In this document: positions 1 through 7,178 of the stretch, in pieces | Numbering within the stretch: the first letter of the stretch is position 1 | Layout of the letters: each line of letters begins with the position of its first letter | From: a virus | Strand: one strand, 5' to 3' | DNA length: 21,508 nt | Virus record (IMG/VR): IMGVR_UViG_3300042908_000431 | Span: 1-21,508 of that record | Translations under genes and position numbers: made by a program | The notes under the pieces: generated by a model | Told to the model about the DNA's origin: nothing | Database searches by the model: none | Seen by the model: only the letters and a program-made list of their open reading frames with translations

Positions 1-45
1 TTCAATAAGCGGCTGTGTTACTGCAATAATCTTAGCGTCGTTCAT
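1..45 (-). CDS. thyX: Start of a gene, probably ThyX (flavin-dependent thymidylate synthase), cut by the window edge
   Basis: Only the first 15 codons are present (MNDAKIIAVTQPLIE); the rest lies beyond base 1. The pattern xKIIAVTQPLIE resembles the N-terminus of flavin-dependent thymidylate synthases of phages and bacteria as I recall them, which would make dTMP from dUMP. The ATG overlaps the stop of the upstream 61-aa gene (ATGA) and has a good ribosome-binding site (GAGGAAG, 5 bases before ATG). A deaminase that would supply dUMP is encoded at 13758..14171, so the role would fit phage nucleotide metabolism. Fifteen residues are little evidence, so the family assignment is tentative, although the existence of the gene is well supported. 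Confidence 0.5.
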   Translation of the reverse strand, partial: MNDAKIIAVTQPLIE

Positions 46-227
46 TTTACTTCCTCAAAATATTTCATTATCTGGTCGTCAGTAGCACCATCTTTTAGTT
101 CTTCAATCAACTTGGGAATGTCATTAGGATTCACATATCGCATCAAATCGGTTATCTGGTGAGTTAGCGATCTTTCTAACTCAAGTTTTCTCATACAGTT
201 CCGAGTCATTCTCTTAGCGTCGTTCAT
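42..227 (-). CDS. Small hypothetical protein, 61 aa
   Basis: I do not recognise this 61-residue charged protein. It is soluble and mostly helical in appearance, with no membrane segment or cysteine motif, and ends EEVK. I chose the ATG at 225-227 because it overlaps the primase stop (ATGA) and has GGGAG six bases upstream; a longer frame starting at GTG 239 would lie inside the primase gene and has no such site. Its first five codons (MNDAK) are identical at DNA level to those of the next gene, over 16 bases. It is translationally coupled to both neighbours, between primase and the probable thyX, so a replication-related accessory role is possible but unproven. Confidence 0.75.
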   Translation of the reverse strand: MNDAKRMTRNCMRKLELERSLTHQITDLMRYVNPNDIPKLIEELKDGATDDQIMKYFEEVK

Positions 228-1279
228 AGTTTCTCCCACTGGTTCATTTTCATAGTCGCTATCAATCCTTCATATGTATTACTATCTATGATATGTTGGA
301 TTTCACTCTGATGCATTCCACCCATAATCATTTCATTGATATCTTTATATTGAATGTCATTAGGCCACACACAAATCTTTCTTCCCATTTCAATAGTCTT
401 CCGCATGTTAGAAACGATTTGTTTGTTACGAGGTTCATTATCATATACGAATATGTAGTCTAGGTCAAGTCCTACGATGCTAGGAGCAACGTATAATGCT
501 GCATCCATAGTAGCCAGGCTATTATCAAGGTAAAGAGAATCGATGGGCCCCTCAACCACATACATAGTCTTACGAGGGTCAACTCTATCCCAACCAAATA
601 TCTTAGGAGCAGTTTCATCTACTTTGATCGTTATGTATTTGATTTTAGATGGGCCAATGGCACGTCCTTGAACGCCTATTAGGAAGCCATCCTTATTGAA
701 GAAGGGTATAACTATCCTTGCTTCTTTATATAGTTGTTTATCATTCTCTGGGAATGATCTCTTTACAAACTGTGCAAAGTCATCCGTGTAGTATAGAAGT
801 CCCATGGGACCCTTAGGAATCTGTCGCTCTTTCAGATATCTAACCGCAGGATTCTTAGAATCAAGCATAATCATAGGGGTGATATCATCTAGTTCATGGA
901 ACGTATGATTAGTAGCAACAACCTTTGAAGGAGGACGACATGGTATATTGAATACAGGCTTTGATACGAACTGGTTGGCATCAACCTTAGTATTCGTTGT
1001 GTTAGATTGAACGAATGTCTCTAACTGATAATCGTTATACAGTCCCGGATCAACATACTTGATAAATTTTTGCAGTCCCATGGTTGTACCGCAGTTGTGA
1101 CACATAAAGCCAAAGTGTTCCTTTCGCTTATAGATATACCCACGAGCCTTGATCTTGTCCTTCTGGGAATCGCCACAAACAGGACAACGGAAGTTCCATA
1201 AAAACTCTCCCCGCTGCTTGAACTGTTTGAGTTTAGGAGCGAGGAGAGAGACATACTTTTTATCAATATATACCGACAT
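224..1279 (-). CDS. DNA primase, T4 gp61 type
   Basis: This 351-aa protein makes the RNA primers for lagging-strand synthesis with the replicative helicase. Seen in the sequence: an N-terminal zinc ribbon with C32-P-V-C35 and C60-H-N-C63, a central region, and a TOPRIM core with VVEGPIDSL (about residues 240-248; the Glu is the general base) followed by an acidic VYDNE segment (about residue 278) that should bind metal. Length agrees with T4-type primases (about 340 aa). The start ATG has GGGTGA upstream, and a clear promoter (1306..1334) lies about 27 bases before it, so it heads its own transcription unit with the 61-aa gene and the probable thyX. The stop is shared with the next ATG. Confidence is high for primase; the split from DnaG rests on length and the lack of a DnaB-binding domain. 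Confidence 0.92.
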   Translation of the reverse strand: MSVYIDKKYVSLLAPKLKQFKQRGEFLWNFRCPVCGDSQKDKIKARGYIYKRKEHFGFMCHNCGTTMGLQKFIKYVDPGLYNDYQLETFVQSNTTNTKVDANQFVSKPVFNIPCRPPSKVVATNHTFHELDDITPMIMLDSKNPAVRYLKERQIPKGPMGLLYYTDDFAQFVKRSFPENDKQLYKEARIVIPFFNKDGFLIGVQGRAIGPSKIKYITIKVDETAPKIFGWDRVDPRKTMYVVEGPIDSLYLDNSLATMDAALYVAPSIVGLDLDYIFVYDNEPRNKQIVSNMRKTIEMGRKICVWPNDIQYKDINEMIMGGMHQSEIQHIIDSNTYEGLIATMKMNQWEKL

Positions 1280-1305
1280 ATATCACCCAGTCATAATGAA
1301 CAAAC

Positions 1306-1334
1306 ATATTATACGACCCTTGACTCTATGTCAA
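1306..1334 (-). promoter_or_regulatory. Sigma-70-type promoter for the primase operon
   Basis: On the minus strand TTGACA (1329-1334) is followed after 17 bases by TAATAT (1306-1311); the overlapping hexamer TATAAT (1308-1313) gives a 15-base spacer. The start point would fall near 1299, leaving a leader of about 20 bases before the primase ATG at 1279. The -35 box is part of a small inverted repeat (CTTGAC-TCTAT-GTCAAG on the plus strand). Confidence 0.75.
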
Positions 1335-1337
1335 GTC

Positions 1338-1673
1338 TTATTTTTTGAGCAAAGGTTTCATTTGCTGAATAACTTCCTTGAGGCCTTCAATCTCCTTACG
1401 GAGGTCCTGTCTGTCTTGATCAACGACAGGAACCCTTGCCTCAAGTTTTGCTTTGATGGTATCCATAGTTTCTTCTATGTGATTTACCTTCTGTTCAATG
1501 TAAGTTACTCTTTGTTGGAGTTCTAAATCTTTCATCTTGAAATCACCAATGGTCATGAAATAGGCGGCAATCAATCCACCGACTGCTATTAGGGCAGTGA
1601 TGAAATGAGGTGCCTTATCAAGTAGACCACCAACTACATCGTCATTGTCGTCGTTGGTGTTGTGGTTAGCCAT
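1338..1673 (-). CDS. Membrane-anchored coiled-coil protein, holin or spanin-like lysis candidate
   Basis: This is a 111-aa protein with an acidic N-terminus (NTNDDNDDVVGG), one hydrophobic segment of about 20 residues (roughly FITALIAVGGLIAAYFMTIG, residues 25-44) and a long charged helical tail with heptad spacing up to the Lys-rich end. One membrane helix followed by a coiled coil is the layout of XhlA-type hemolysin/holin helpers. It sits directly downstream of the endolysin gene, which supports a part in lysis, but no family signature proves it. Start: the ATG at 1685 directly abuts AAGGA, leaving no room for a ribosome-binding site, so the ATG at 1673 (MANHN) is preferred; either is possible. 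Confidence 0.7.
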   Translation of the reverse strand: MANHNTNDDNDDVVGGLLDKAPHFITALIAVGGLIAAYFMTIGDFKMKDLELQQRVTYIEQKVNHIEETMDTIKAKLEARVPVVDQDRQDLRKEIEGLKEVIQQMKPLLKK

Positions 1674-1693
1674 TGTTGCTTCCATTCCTTTCT

Positions 1694-1783
1694 TTATCCC
1701 CCTAATGCGATTACTGTGGTGTAGGTAGGAGGACCTAAACCGACTTTGTGTAGCATGACACTAACGAACAATCTCGTTCGCAT
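1694..1783 (-). CDS. Possible 29-aa small gene between endolysin and membrane protein
   Basis: A 29-codon frame (MRTRLFVSVMLHKVGLGPPT, then TYTTVIALGG-like end) fills the gap between the endolysin and the downstream membrane protein. It has a purine-rich GAGAG a few bases before ATG and GGAG slightly further up. The N-terminal half is hydrophobic with two arginines, so it may insert in membranes. No family is assigned. The alternative is a non-coding spacer; codon composition of such a short frame is not decisive. Confidence 0.42.
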   Translation of the reverse strand: MRTRLFVSVMLHKVGLGPPTYTTVIALGG

Positions 1784-1807
1784 TATCTCTCGCTCCAGTG
1801 CATCATA

Positions 1808-2521
1808 CTACTGATTAGTTAGATCAATCTCAACAAACATTGGTATATCATTAGATGTATTAGCAACTGTTTCAACCACTTCAATAATCGTATTTGTATT
1901 CGGTTGCTCAATCTTTTTTACGACCACTGGTTCCGCTTTAGGTTGTTCAACTTTCTTAGGAGCAGGTTCAGGTTTCTCAAATGTCTCAATAGTTTTCAAT
2001 GCCTGTTTTGCTCTAGCAAGTTTAGCCTTACGATCTTCTAGACCATTGTAACCACCATTGATGGCTCTTGTTACAAGTCTAACATCGTCACGGTCAGCAA
2101 GTGCATTTATCTTTCTCTGCTTCCAGTATTCCAATGCAGTCAATACTGAAATCCTAGGAGTCGCTGCCAACTCTGGATGATTAACTAGGTCAATACCTAG
2201 AATGTCTCCATAACGCTGATAGTTAGCACGACCTGTTAGTTGGATGACACCACGTCCTTTAAAACGAACACCATCACCCTTTCTAATGTTTCCTAAATCT
2301 CGTCTGCCTTCATATGCTCTACCAGATGCATATTCTTCGGTAGTTCTAAAATGGTCACTCTCATGTGCGATTTGGGCAAGAAAGTGAGCCAATCTCAATT
2401 TTGTTGTTATACCATATTTCTCTAGTGCCTCAGGCAAGTGTTCAACTAATCCATCAATTACTTTTTTGTTACCCTGGACACCAGAAACCTTCCTTAGTAT
2501 CTCTGGTGTAATCTTATACAT
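1808..2521 (-). CDS. Endolysin, chitinase-19/lysozyme-like fold
   Basis: A 237-aa lysis enzyme that should cut peptidoglycan glycan strands. The catalytic domain (about residues 1-165) has the GH19-like layout: the helix LAHFLAQIAHES(D)HF carrying the probable catalytic Glu, then FKGRGVIQLTGRANYQRYG, and a helical end with INGGYNG. The tail (about 165-237) is rich in Pro, Lys, Val and Glu and looks like a linker or disordered end. No signal peptide is seen, so a holin would be needed; the 111-aa membrane protein just downstream is the candidate. The ATG at 2519-2521 is chosen because it follows AGAGGAT and sits one base after the stop of the preceding gene; upstream in-frame ATG codons lie within that gene. 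Confidence 0.88.
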   Translation of the reverse strand: MYKITPEILRKVSGVQGNKKVIDGLVEHLPEALEKYGITTKLRLAHFLAQIAHESDHFRTTEEYASGRAYEGRRDLGNIRKGDGVRFKGRGVIQLTGRANYQRYGDILGIDLVNHPELAATPRISVLTALEYWKQRKINALADRDDVRLVTRAINGGYNGLEDRKAKLARAKQALKTIETFEKPEPAPKKVEQPKAEPVVVKKIEQPNTNTIIEVVETVANTSNDIPMFVEIDLTNQ

Positions 2522-2522
2522 A

Positions 2523-2933
2523 TTATCCTCTCTTACCGTAACGAGCATATAACATTTCACCTGATGTTCTATTCTTTAGAACGATAGGCTTATGTGGATG
2601 CTTGTTAGCATATTCTCTAATCTCAGCCAAGCAATCATCTTCTTCCAGATACTTACGCCAGGTTTTGTGTTTTCTTTTTTGGTTCTTTGTGTTATAGAAT
2701 ACCTCTGATGATACCTCAAACACAACGGCGCCGGCGAATGTCTCACATTCTTCTGACAACGGAGCCTTACGACGCATCATATTGATGATAACAGGTGTAG
2801 GTGTAGATTTATTCTTACCATATCTCTTTCTCTGTGCTTTGACAGATACACCTGGTTCACCCATTGCTCCGACGCCTGCACCAGCAATAGCGCCTGAACC
2901 TACGTTGTTTGTTGGGGCATCTTCTTTTATCAT
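2523..2933 (-). CDS. Conserved phage hypothetical protein with GSGAIAGAGVG N-terminus
   Basis: 136 aa. The N-terminus (MIKEDAPTNNVGSGAIAGAG, then VGAMGEPGV) is a low-complexity Gly/Ala segment of a kind I recall in T4-like cyanophage and other myovirus proteins, often after a longer leader ending in ...E-D-A-P. A basic stretch (KAQRKRYGKNK, then MMRRKAP) and a mixed C-terminal domain (about 60-136) follow. Function is unknown. It overlaps the DUF7207-like gene start by four bases (ATGA) and is followed after one base by the endolysin ATG, so it belongs to the late run. The MIKE|DAP start could be a remnant of a prohead-protease site, but this is speculation. Confidence 0.75.
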   Translation of the reverse strand: MIKEDAPTNNVGSGAIAGAGVGAMGEPGVSVKAQRKRYGKNKSTPTPVIINMMRRKAPLSEECETFAGAVVFEVSSEVFYNTKNQKRKHKTWRKYLEEDDCLAEIREYANKHPHKPIVLKNRTSGEMLYARYGKRG

Positions 2934-3316
2934 ATGTTCCTCAATCTGTCTGCTATGGATAAATCCACAGGTATCTCTTCCTGTCTTATGATGTATTTAT
3001 CAAACGAGACCTTGAAATGGGTGGGCATATAGTTGAGATATAGCAAAATAGTTTTGAGAACTGGGAAGTCCTCTTGATCTACTTTGAAGAAAAGCATGTT
3101 GGTGGTTGCTTCTACACCAAACACATTAGCAAGAATGATAACGTGGTTGAGAACCAACCTCTCTTTGAAGTCACCTGTCTGTCTATACTTTCTGATAAGT
3201 CTTTTTACATACTTGAGCCGCTTTAGATCGTCCTCAAACTCCGATTGAAGAATGTGAGGACGATCATAAGACTTTGCAGCATAGATCAAAAAGTTTCCAT
3301 CATTAAGATCAAACAT
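2930..3316 (-). CDS. Conserved T4-like phage protein, DUF7207-like
   Basis: 128 aa beginning MFDLNDGNFLIYAAKSYDRP, a sequence start that I recognise from a small protein widely shared by T4-like phages of marine hosts (DUF7207 as I recall). The protein is helical with a basic centre (RLIRKYRQTG) and no enzyme motif. It is adjacent to putative head genes and its order is often kept in those phages, which suggests a virion assembly or late regulatory role; the function is not known to me. It starts six bases after the stop of the 357-aa gene. Confidence 0.8.
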   Translation of the reverse strand: MFDLNDGNFLIYAAKSYDRPHILQSEFEDDLKRLKYVKRLIRKYRQTGDFKERLVLNHVIILANVFGVEATTNMLFFKVDQEDFPVLKTILLYLNYMPTHFKVSFDKYIIRQEEIPVDLSIADRLRNI

Positions 3317-3322
3317 TACATT

Positions 3323-4396
3323 TTATTCAGATTGCTCTTTGTTCTTAGCCTTCCAGGCAGTAGCAAAGGCAATGCCTTTTTCTTTAGCAGTTAGTTCGCC
3401 GTCTTTGGCATAACCCTTCTTGATGTGCTTGACCATACGCTCAAACTTGGCACCTGGAGGTGCTTTTTCATCAATCTGTTCTTCCTTGACAGTCTTTGAA
3501 TACTCATTGCTGTCTTTGCCATAACCATGACGACGAGCCATAGACTTTAGTTGTTCTTCTGATTTACCAGCGAACTTCTTAGCCTTTTCTTCTGGTGTCA
3601 TGTTAGCCAATTTCTGCTTATGCTTGATAACAGAAGCGGGCATACGACCTTCTTCGACAGTTTCTTCCATATAAGGATGCTTAGGAGCAGAGGCATTTAC
3701 CTTTGCCTTACCTTTCATCTTCTTATCAGCAAGAGCAACACCCTTTTCACGACCTTCTCCAGCCTTGTTCTTATAGCGAACAAGTTTGCCTAGAGAAACT
3801 TCGTTTAGACCCTTTTCAGAATCGGAGACTGCTTCCTTGTTACCCTTCTTCTTTTCATCGGAAGTGATATCATGCATTGGCTCTTTTGGAGCATTTGCTT
3901 TAGCAGACATCTGGCGACATTCGGCTTCTTCTGACATGGTGATTTCAGCAATGTCTAGTAGTTTGTCTAGTTCTTCCTTATCAACTACTCTTGCCATAAC
4001 CTTGAACATACCGCCAACAATTGGCTTAGCATATGTAATGCCATATGGTGTTAGTATGCCATACTGTAAGAATAGATAATGAGTTGAAGGAACTTCATTG
4101 ACAAACTCACCAGAGTCGGTCATACCCATCTTGTGTCCAAACTGACGTAGTTCAAATACCTCAACACCCTTATCACCTTCAAGGAACTTCTTAGGAAGAA
4201 TGATGTGATACTGTGCTAGTAGTTTTGATAGTCTGTTATAGACAACATAAGGTGTTACTGCTGGCTGTGAGGTCACGCCAGCAATAGCAGCATTGATAGC
4301 GGCACGAACCGCTGGTTTGTTAATGTCTAGGCTGCCATCTGCCACTTGGGCAGTTGGCATAACATCTTCTTTAAGAAAGTCACGAAATGTTTTCAT
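3323..4396 (-). CDS. Putative head protein with capsid-targeting-like N-terminus
   Basis: 357 aa. The start MKTFRDFLKED closely parallels the T4 internal protein III leader (MKTYQEFIAEA, from memory), which directs proteins into the prohead and is cut by gp21 after (L/I)-x-E; here L8-K9-E10 fits, although D rather than A/G follows. Residues about 25-165 form a folded domain (VTPYVVYNRLSKLLAQYHII ... FELRQFGHKMG). The middle (about 170-300) is Lys/Glu-rich and of low complexity. The last 45 residues (PPGAKFERMVKHIKKGYAKD ... KGIAFATAWKAKN) match a C-terminal module I recall in many T4-like phage proteins. It is flanked by virion-type genes. Likely a structural or internal head protein; an enzyme is not evident. 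Confidence 0.78.
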   Translation of the reverse strand: MKTFRDFLKEDVMPTAQVADGSLDINKPAVRAAINAAIAGVTSQPAVTPYVVYNRLSKLLAQYHIILPKKFLEGDKGVEVFELRQFGHKMGMTDSGEFVNEVPSTHYLFLQYGILTPYGITYAKPIVGGMFKVMARVVDKEELDKLLDIAEITMSEEAECRQMSAKANAPKEPMHDITSDEKKKGNKEAVSDSEKGLNEVSLGKLVRYKNKAGEGREKGVALADKKMKGKAKVNASAPKHPYMEETVEEGRMPASVIKHKQKLANMTPEEKAKKFAGKSEEQLKSMARRHGYGKDSNEYSKTVKEEQIDEKAPPGAKFERMVKHIKKGYAKDGELTAKEKGIAFATAWKAKNKEQSE

Positions 4397-4406
4397 CTAT
4401 GACTCC

Positions 4407-5018
4407 TTATGGTGTTGTTACGGCAGCGTTTGCGGATGTAACAGTGTTTGCTCCTGTTGCGGAAACTAGAACACGGAATGTATTGCCTGTTGCTACTGTA
4501 GCATTGGCGATTAGAGCAGGTGATGTTGCATTGAAGTAAATACCAGCGGTGTTAGCGACTGATACCCAACCTGAACCTGGGTTACGCTGCCATGCATAAG
4601 ATAGTGTAGCACCAGATGGTGTTGATGTAGCAACTGATGTTAGTGTTACGTTGCCTACGCCATTTGCACTTGATGGATTTGTTGTAATTCTTAGTGTGTA
4701 ATCTGGGAAGTTGGTATCATCAGAACCGTCGGTTGCGATTGAACCTGTAGCAACTAGAACTTCATATGTTACACGACCAGCACGTAGGCCAGTGCCTTCT
4801 TTACGAAGAACCCAACCAGAGTGAGGGATTTTACCGTTAGCACGGACTTCGTTTGTGTCTACAGCAAACTGTCCGATTGCTAGGTTTGTTGTGAACTGAC
4901 CAACTCTAGTATTACCATAAAGCATTGTCTGGTTGGCAGTTGTGGTTGCTTTATTAACCTGCATTGTTGCTGCAATGTCTGAATTGGCAGCGTTGTCTTT
5001 ATTACCCCATAGTGGCAT
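4407..5018 (-). CDS. Virion structural protein with C-terminal Ig-like domain
   Basis: 203 aa. The first half (MPLWGNKDNAANSDIAATMQ ... GKIPHSGWVLRKEGTGLRAGRVTYEVLVAT) is of a type I recall as highly conserved in T4-like cyanophages and annotated as virion structural. The second half (about 105-203) is a beta-rich Ser/Thr/Ala segment (LSYAWQRNPGSGWVSVANTA, then ATSPALIANATVATGNTFRV) typical of Ig-like or PKD-like modules on phage surfaces. Such domains commonly bind carbohydrate weakly, as T4 Hoc does. No signal peptide. The ATG follows an A/G-rich AAGGAAAAC. It is in line with other head-type genes. Confidence is good for virion protein and moderate for the Ig fold. Confidence 0.78.
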   Translation of the reverse strand: MPLWGNKDNAANSDIAATMQVNKATTTANQTMLYGNTRVGQFTTNLAIGQFAVDTNEVRANGKIPHSGWVLRKEGTGLRAGRVTYEVLVATGSIATDGSDDTNFPDYTLRITTNPSSANGVGNVTLTSVATSTPSGATLSYAWQRNPGSGWVSVANTAGIYFNATSPALIANATVATGNTFRVLVSATGANTVTSANAAVTTP

Positions 5019-5019
5019 T

Positions 5020-5190
5020 TTAGTTTTCCTTCTTCTCTGAAAGTGATGGACCTTGCATACCTGACTTTTCTGGATCCAACTCTACGGGATCCGACGGTTT
5101 GCCTGTCTCTGTTTTATTCTTCTTCATTTTTTGGAGGACCTTTTTACGGTCCTCCTCAGTTAGTTTCTTTGTATCATATGGATGTTTCAT
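5020..5190 (-). CDS. Small charged protein, 56 aa
   Basis: A 56-codon frame (MKHPYDTKKLTEEDRKKVLQ, then a Lys/Glu/Pro-rich end) fills the space between the 300-aa and 203-aa genes. Its ATG overlaps the upstream stop by one base (TAATG), which favours coupled translation, and AGGA stands nine bases upstream. The protein is highly charged, without a hydrophobic core, like small prohead-core (scaffold) proteins of T4 (gp67/gp68), but I cannot show homology. The message forms a perfect 8-bp hairpin inside the coding region (5133..5155). A late-type -10 motif (AATAAATA, 5203-5210) lies just upstream. Confidence 0.72.
   Translation of the reverse strand: MKHPYDTKKLTEEDRKKVLQKMKKNKTETGKPSDPVELDPEKSGMQGPSLSEKKEN
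5133..5155 (-). repeat. Perfect 8-bp inverted repeat inside the 56-aa gene
   Basis: GGAGGACC (5133-5140) and GGTCCTCC (5148-5155) are perfectly complementary with a 7-base loop. On the minus-strand message it lies about 35 bases into the coding sequence and is followed by CAAAAAA rather than a T-run, so it is not a usual terminator. Confidence 0.6.
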
Positions 5191-6092
5191 TATACGATCC
5201 TATATTTATTATCACCGACCATTACAGATTCATTCATTGGAGTCACAGAACCTTTTGCTTTCTTTTCATCTGGTGTATTAGATGATGAGGTTGCATTAGG
5301 TGTTGTCTGTGTCTGTGCATTAGATGGTGTGCCCAAGTCGGCTGGACGACTTGGTGGAGTTGGCACATTATCAACTGGCTTAGGTGCTGGTTCAGACTTT
5401 ACACCTGTGTCAGTCTGTTTTGATGGTGCAACATACTTTTCTGATCCCTTTGCAGGGGCTAGATTAGTCTGATATGTCTTTTCACCATACTTGAATGAAC
5501 CAGTTGATTTAGCACCAATCTCTGATGCTTTTGCTCTAGCAGCAGCGAAGGCTTGACCAAAGGTCTTAGGTGCTTCTTTTGATGTGGTTGTTCTGCCAGC
5601 ATTTGGTGCAATAGAACCACCGGCTACAGGAGCAGTATTCTTAGCACTGCCCTGCCCTGGTGCAACGTTAGGCAATGACTGACCATAAGCGGCTTGTCTT
5701 GCCTTTTCGTCCTCACCAGAGTTAGCAGGAGTTGGCGTCATAGCAGCAGCAACACCACCAACAACTGGATTGGCTGCTACTCTAGCAACTGTTCCTACTA
5801 GACCTCTCGCTGCACCTGATGCAACAGTAGGTGCCTTAGGTGCGTTCATTGCAGCACGACCGGCATCTGACATCTTAGCAGTTACCTGACTTGGTGATGA
5901 ACTAGACATCTTTTGTGCTACTTGAGTTCCACCCTGTGAGAATGAACTAGTACCACCAGTTGCTCTAGCAGACATACCTCTTGAACCAAATCTAGCAGTA
6001 GATGGTTTCACAGTTGGCTTTGCTGGCTGACCAGCGACGGCAGGACCATGAATAGCGGCCACAGGCTGTGCGGCAGCCGGTGGCATTCCCAT
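5190..6092 (-). CDS. Low-complexity Ala/Pro/Thr/Ser-rich putative head protein, start uncertain
   Basis: 300 aa from the first ATG, rich in Ala, Pro, Ser, Thr and Gly, with stretches such as ATGGTSSFSQGG and repeated PKAPTVASG / TPSNAQTQTTPNAT segments, ending MNESVMVGDNKYRIV. No folded enzyme domain is visible; it resembles disordered virion or prohead-core proteins. The start is a problem: no ribosome-binding site precedes ATG 6090-6092, and the frame stays open upstream through LNAQATGKSVNELA into the end of the 335-aa gene without any ATG, GTG or TTG. It may therefore be made by -1 frameshifting from that gene, by a real indel, or by start at this weak ATG. Its stop overlaps the start of the 56-aa gene. 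Confidence 0.65.
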   Translation of the reverse strand: MGMPPAAAQPVAAIHGPAVAGQPAKPTVKPSTARFGSRGMSARATGGTSSFSQGGTQVAQKMSSSSPSQVTAKMSDAGRAAMNAPKAPTVASGAARGLVGTVARVAANPVVGGVAAAMTPTPANSGEDEKARQAAYGQSLPNVAPGQGSAKNTAPVAGGSIAPNAGRTTTSKEAPKTFGQAFAAARAKASEIGAKSTGSFKYGEKTYQTNLAPAKGSEKYVAPSKQTDTGVKSEPAPKPVDNVPTPPSRPADLGTPSNAQTQTTPNATSSSNTPDEKKAKGSVTPMNESVMVGDNKYRIV

Positions 6093-6130
6093 TGCTAGTT
6101 CGTTTACCGACTTACCAGTTGCCTGTGCGT

Positions 6131-7138
6131 TTAGAAAGACTGGTCTTCCTTTACATACTTTTTAGCAAGTTTAGCCTTGATGGACTCCATCATTGCTTCA
6201 TTAGCTTGAACTTTAGCACGACCTGTTAGTTTATTGACAGCCATATTGACACCCTTTTCACGCTTGTAGGAATCACGATTATGCTTACGGGCTGTTTCAA
6301 CGTCCTGCTTTGTTCTTTTCTTTGTAGCAAGTTCCTTGCCATATACTTTACCAGACTGGAAAGAAGATTCAGAACGCTTGTAATCGGCGTGCTTGATATA
6401 CTTACCAGCTAGTTCTTTTGAGATTTCGTTGATCTGATCTTCTTCTGCAATAGAAACACCAGGAACAGGAGCCTTTGTTACTGCACCCTTGTTTGGCTGA
6501 CGCTTCATTGCCCAATCCTTAGGAGCAGTTACATTCTCTCTAACAGCATTTGACATGCGCTGTGTGGTTGGGTTATTTGGTGTTAGTGAAGATGCTGCAC
6601 CTGGATATGACTTTGGTGTTGATGGATCTTCCTTTGGAGCAGACTTAGTAACGTCGCCTGAACCTTGAACTGATGGATCTCTTTTTACAACGTCAAGACC
6701 TTCTTCCATCTTGCCTGCTAGTCTAGCAGCACGGAAGCGAGAACCCCATACTTCGTCCTTTGGCTTCTCTCTCTTACCGTCTCTATCGTAGTCCTTGTCG
6801 GCGAGTTTCATTTCTTCTTTTGTTAGAGAACGAGCAGTTCTTTTTAATGACTGACCTGGAAATCCACCCATCTTTTTGATGTGCTCCATGCCAACTTTTT
6901 CTTCATGCTCTTTCTTCTTTTCTTTATTATCTTTGTTGCCTTCCTTCATGCACTTATAGGCTTCCTCAACAGCGGCATCATATGCAGCAAGGTTTTCACG
7001 AATGACTGCATTGCGTGAATAGACACCGAACTGTTCATTAACTGTAGCGATAGCCTGGCGGCGCATGTCACCGTCAGCCTGTGCTTGCTTGACTGCCTCT
7101 ACTAGAGGGTCCTTCTTTAGAAATTTGTTATCAAACAT
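6131..7138 (-). CDS. Putative head/prohead protein with DxDxDG loop
   Basis: 335 aa. Begins MFDNKFLKKDPLVEAVKQAQ; L-V-E|A (12-15) fits the (L/I)-x-E|(A/G) rule of T4-type prohead protease. Residues 60-100 are very Lys/Glu-rich. DKDYDRDGKRE (114-124) contains D116-x-D118-x-D120-G121, a calcium-loop pattern like an EF-hand, a kind of motif that I recall from cyanophage head-type proteins. The second half alternates disordered Pro/Ser/Thr-rich and basic segments, ending SIKAKLAKKYVKEDQSF. GCT AAA AAG near the end is a potential slip site into the frame of the next protein. Likely virion or assembly-core protein; function unproven. Confidence 0.72.
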   Translation of the reverse strand: MFDNKFLKKDPLVEAVKQAQADGDMRRQAIATVNEQFGVYSRNAVIRENLAAYDAAVEEAYKCMKEGNKDNKEKKKEHEEKVGMEHIKKMGGFPGQSLKRTARSLTKEEMKLADKDYDRDGKREKPKDEVWGSRFRAARLAGKMEEGLDVVKRDPSVQGSGDVTKSAPKEDPSTPKSYPGAASSLTPNNPTTQRMSNAVRENVTAPKDWAMKRQPNKGAVTKAPVPGVSIAEEDQINEISKELAGKYIKHADYKRSESSFQSGKVYGKELATKKRTKQDVETARKHNRDSYKREKGVNMAVNKLTGRAKVQANEAMMESIKAKLAKKYVKEDQSF

Positions 7139-7178
7139 TTTAGGTTCCTTTGTTGTTTCTTATAATAAAAGTTGTATA

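Noticed and set aside
1149-1526. 125-aa plus-strand frame across the primase promoter
   Set aside because: It is antisense to the primase zinc ribbon, the promoter and the coiled-coil gene, and its Leu/Phe-rich product looks like a shadow of those genes.
1686-1807. tRNA or other structured RNA in the gap before the endolysin stop
   Set aside because: No cloverleaf with acceptor and T-arm could be formed on either strand; a small frame explains the gap better.
5043-5472. Three overlapping plus-strand frames of 60-96 aa
   Set aside because: They are antisense to the 56-aa and 300-aa genes; the minus frames have coupled junctions and the plus frames have no ribosome-binding sites.
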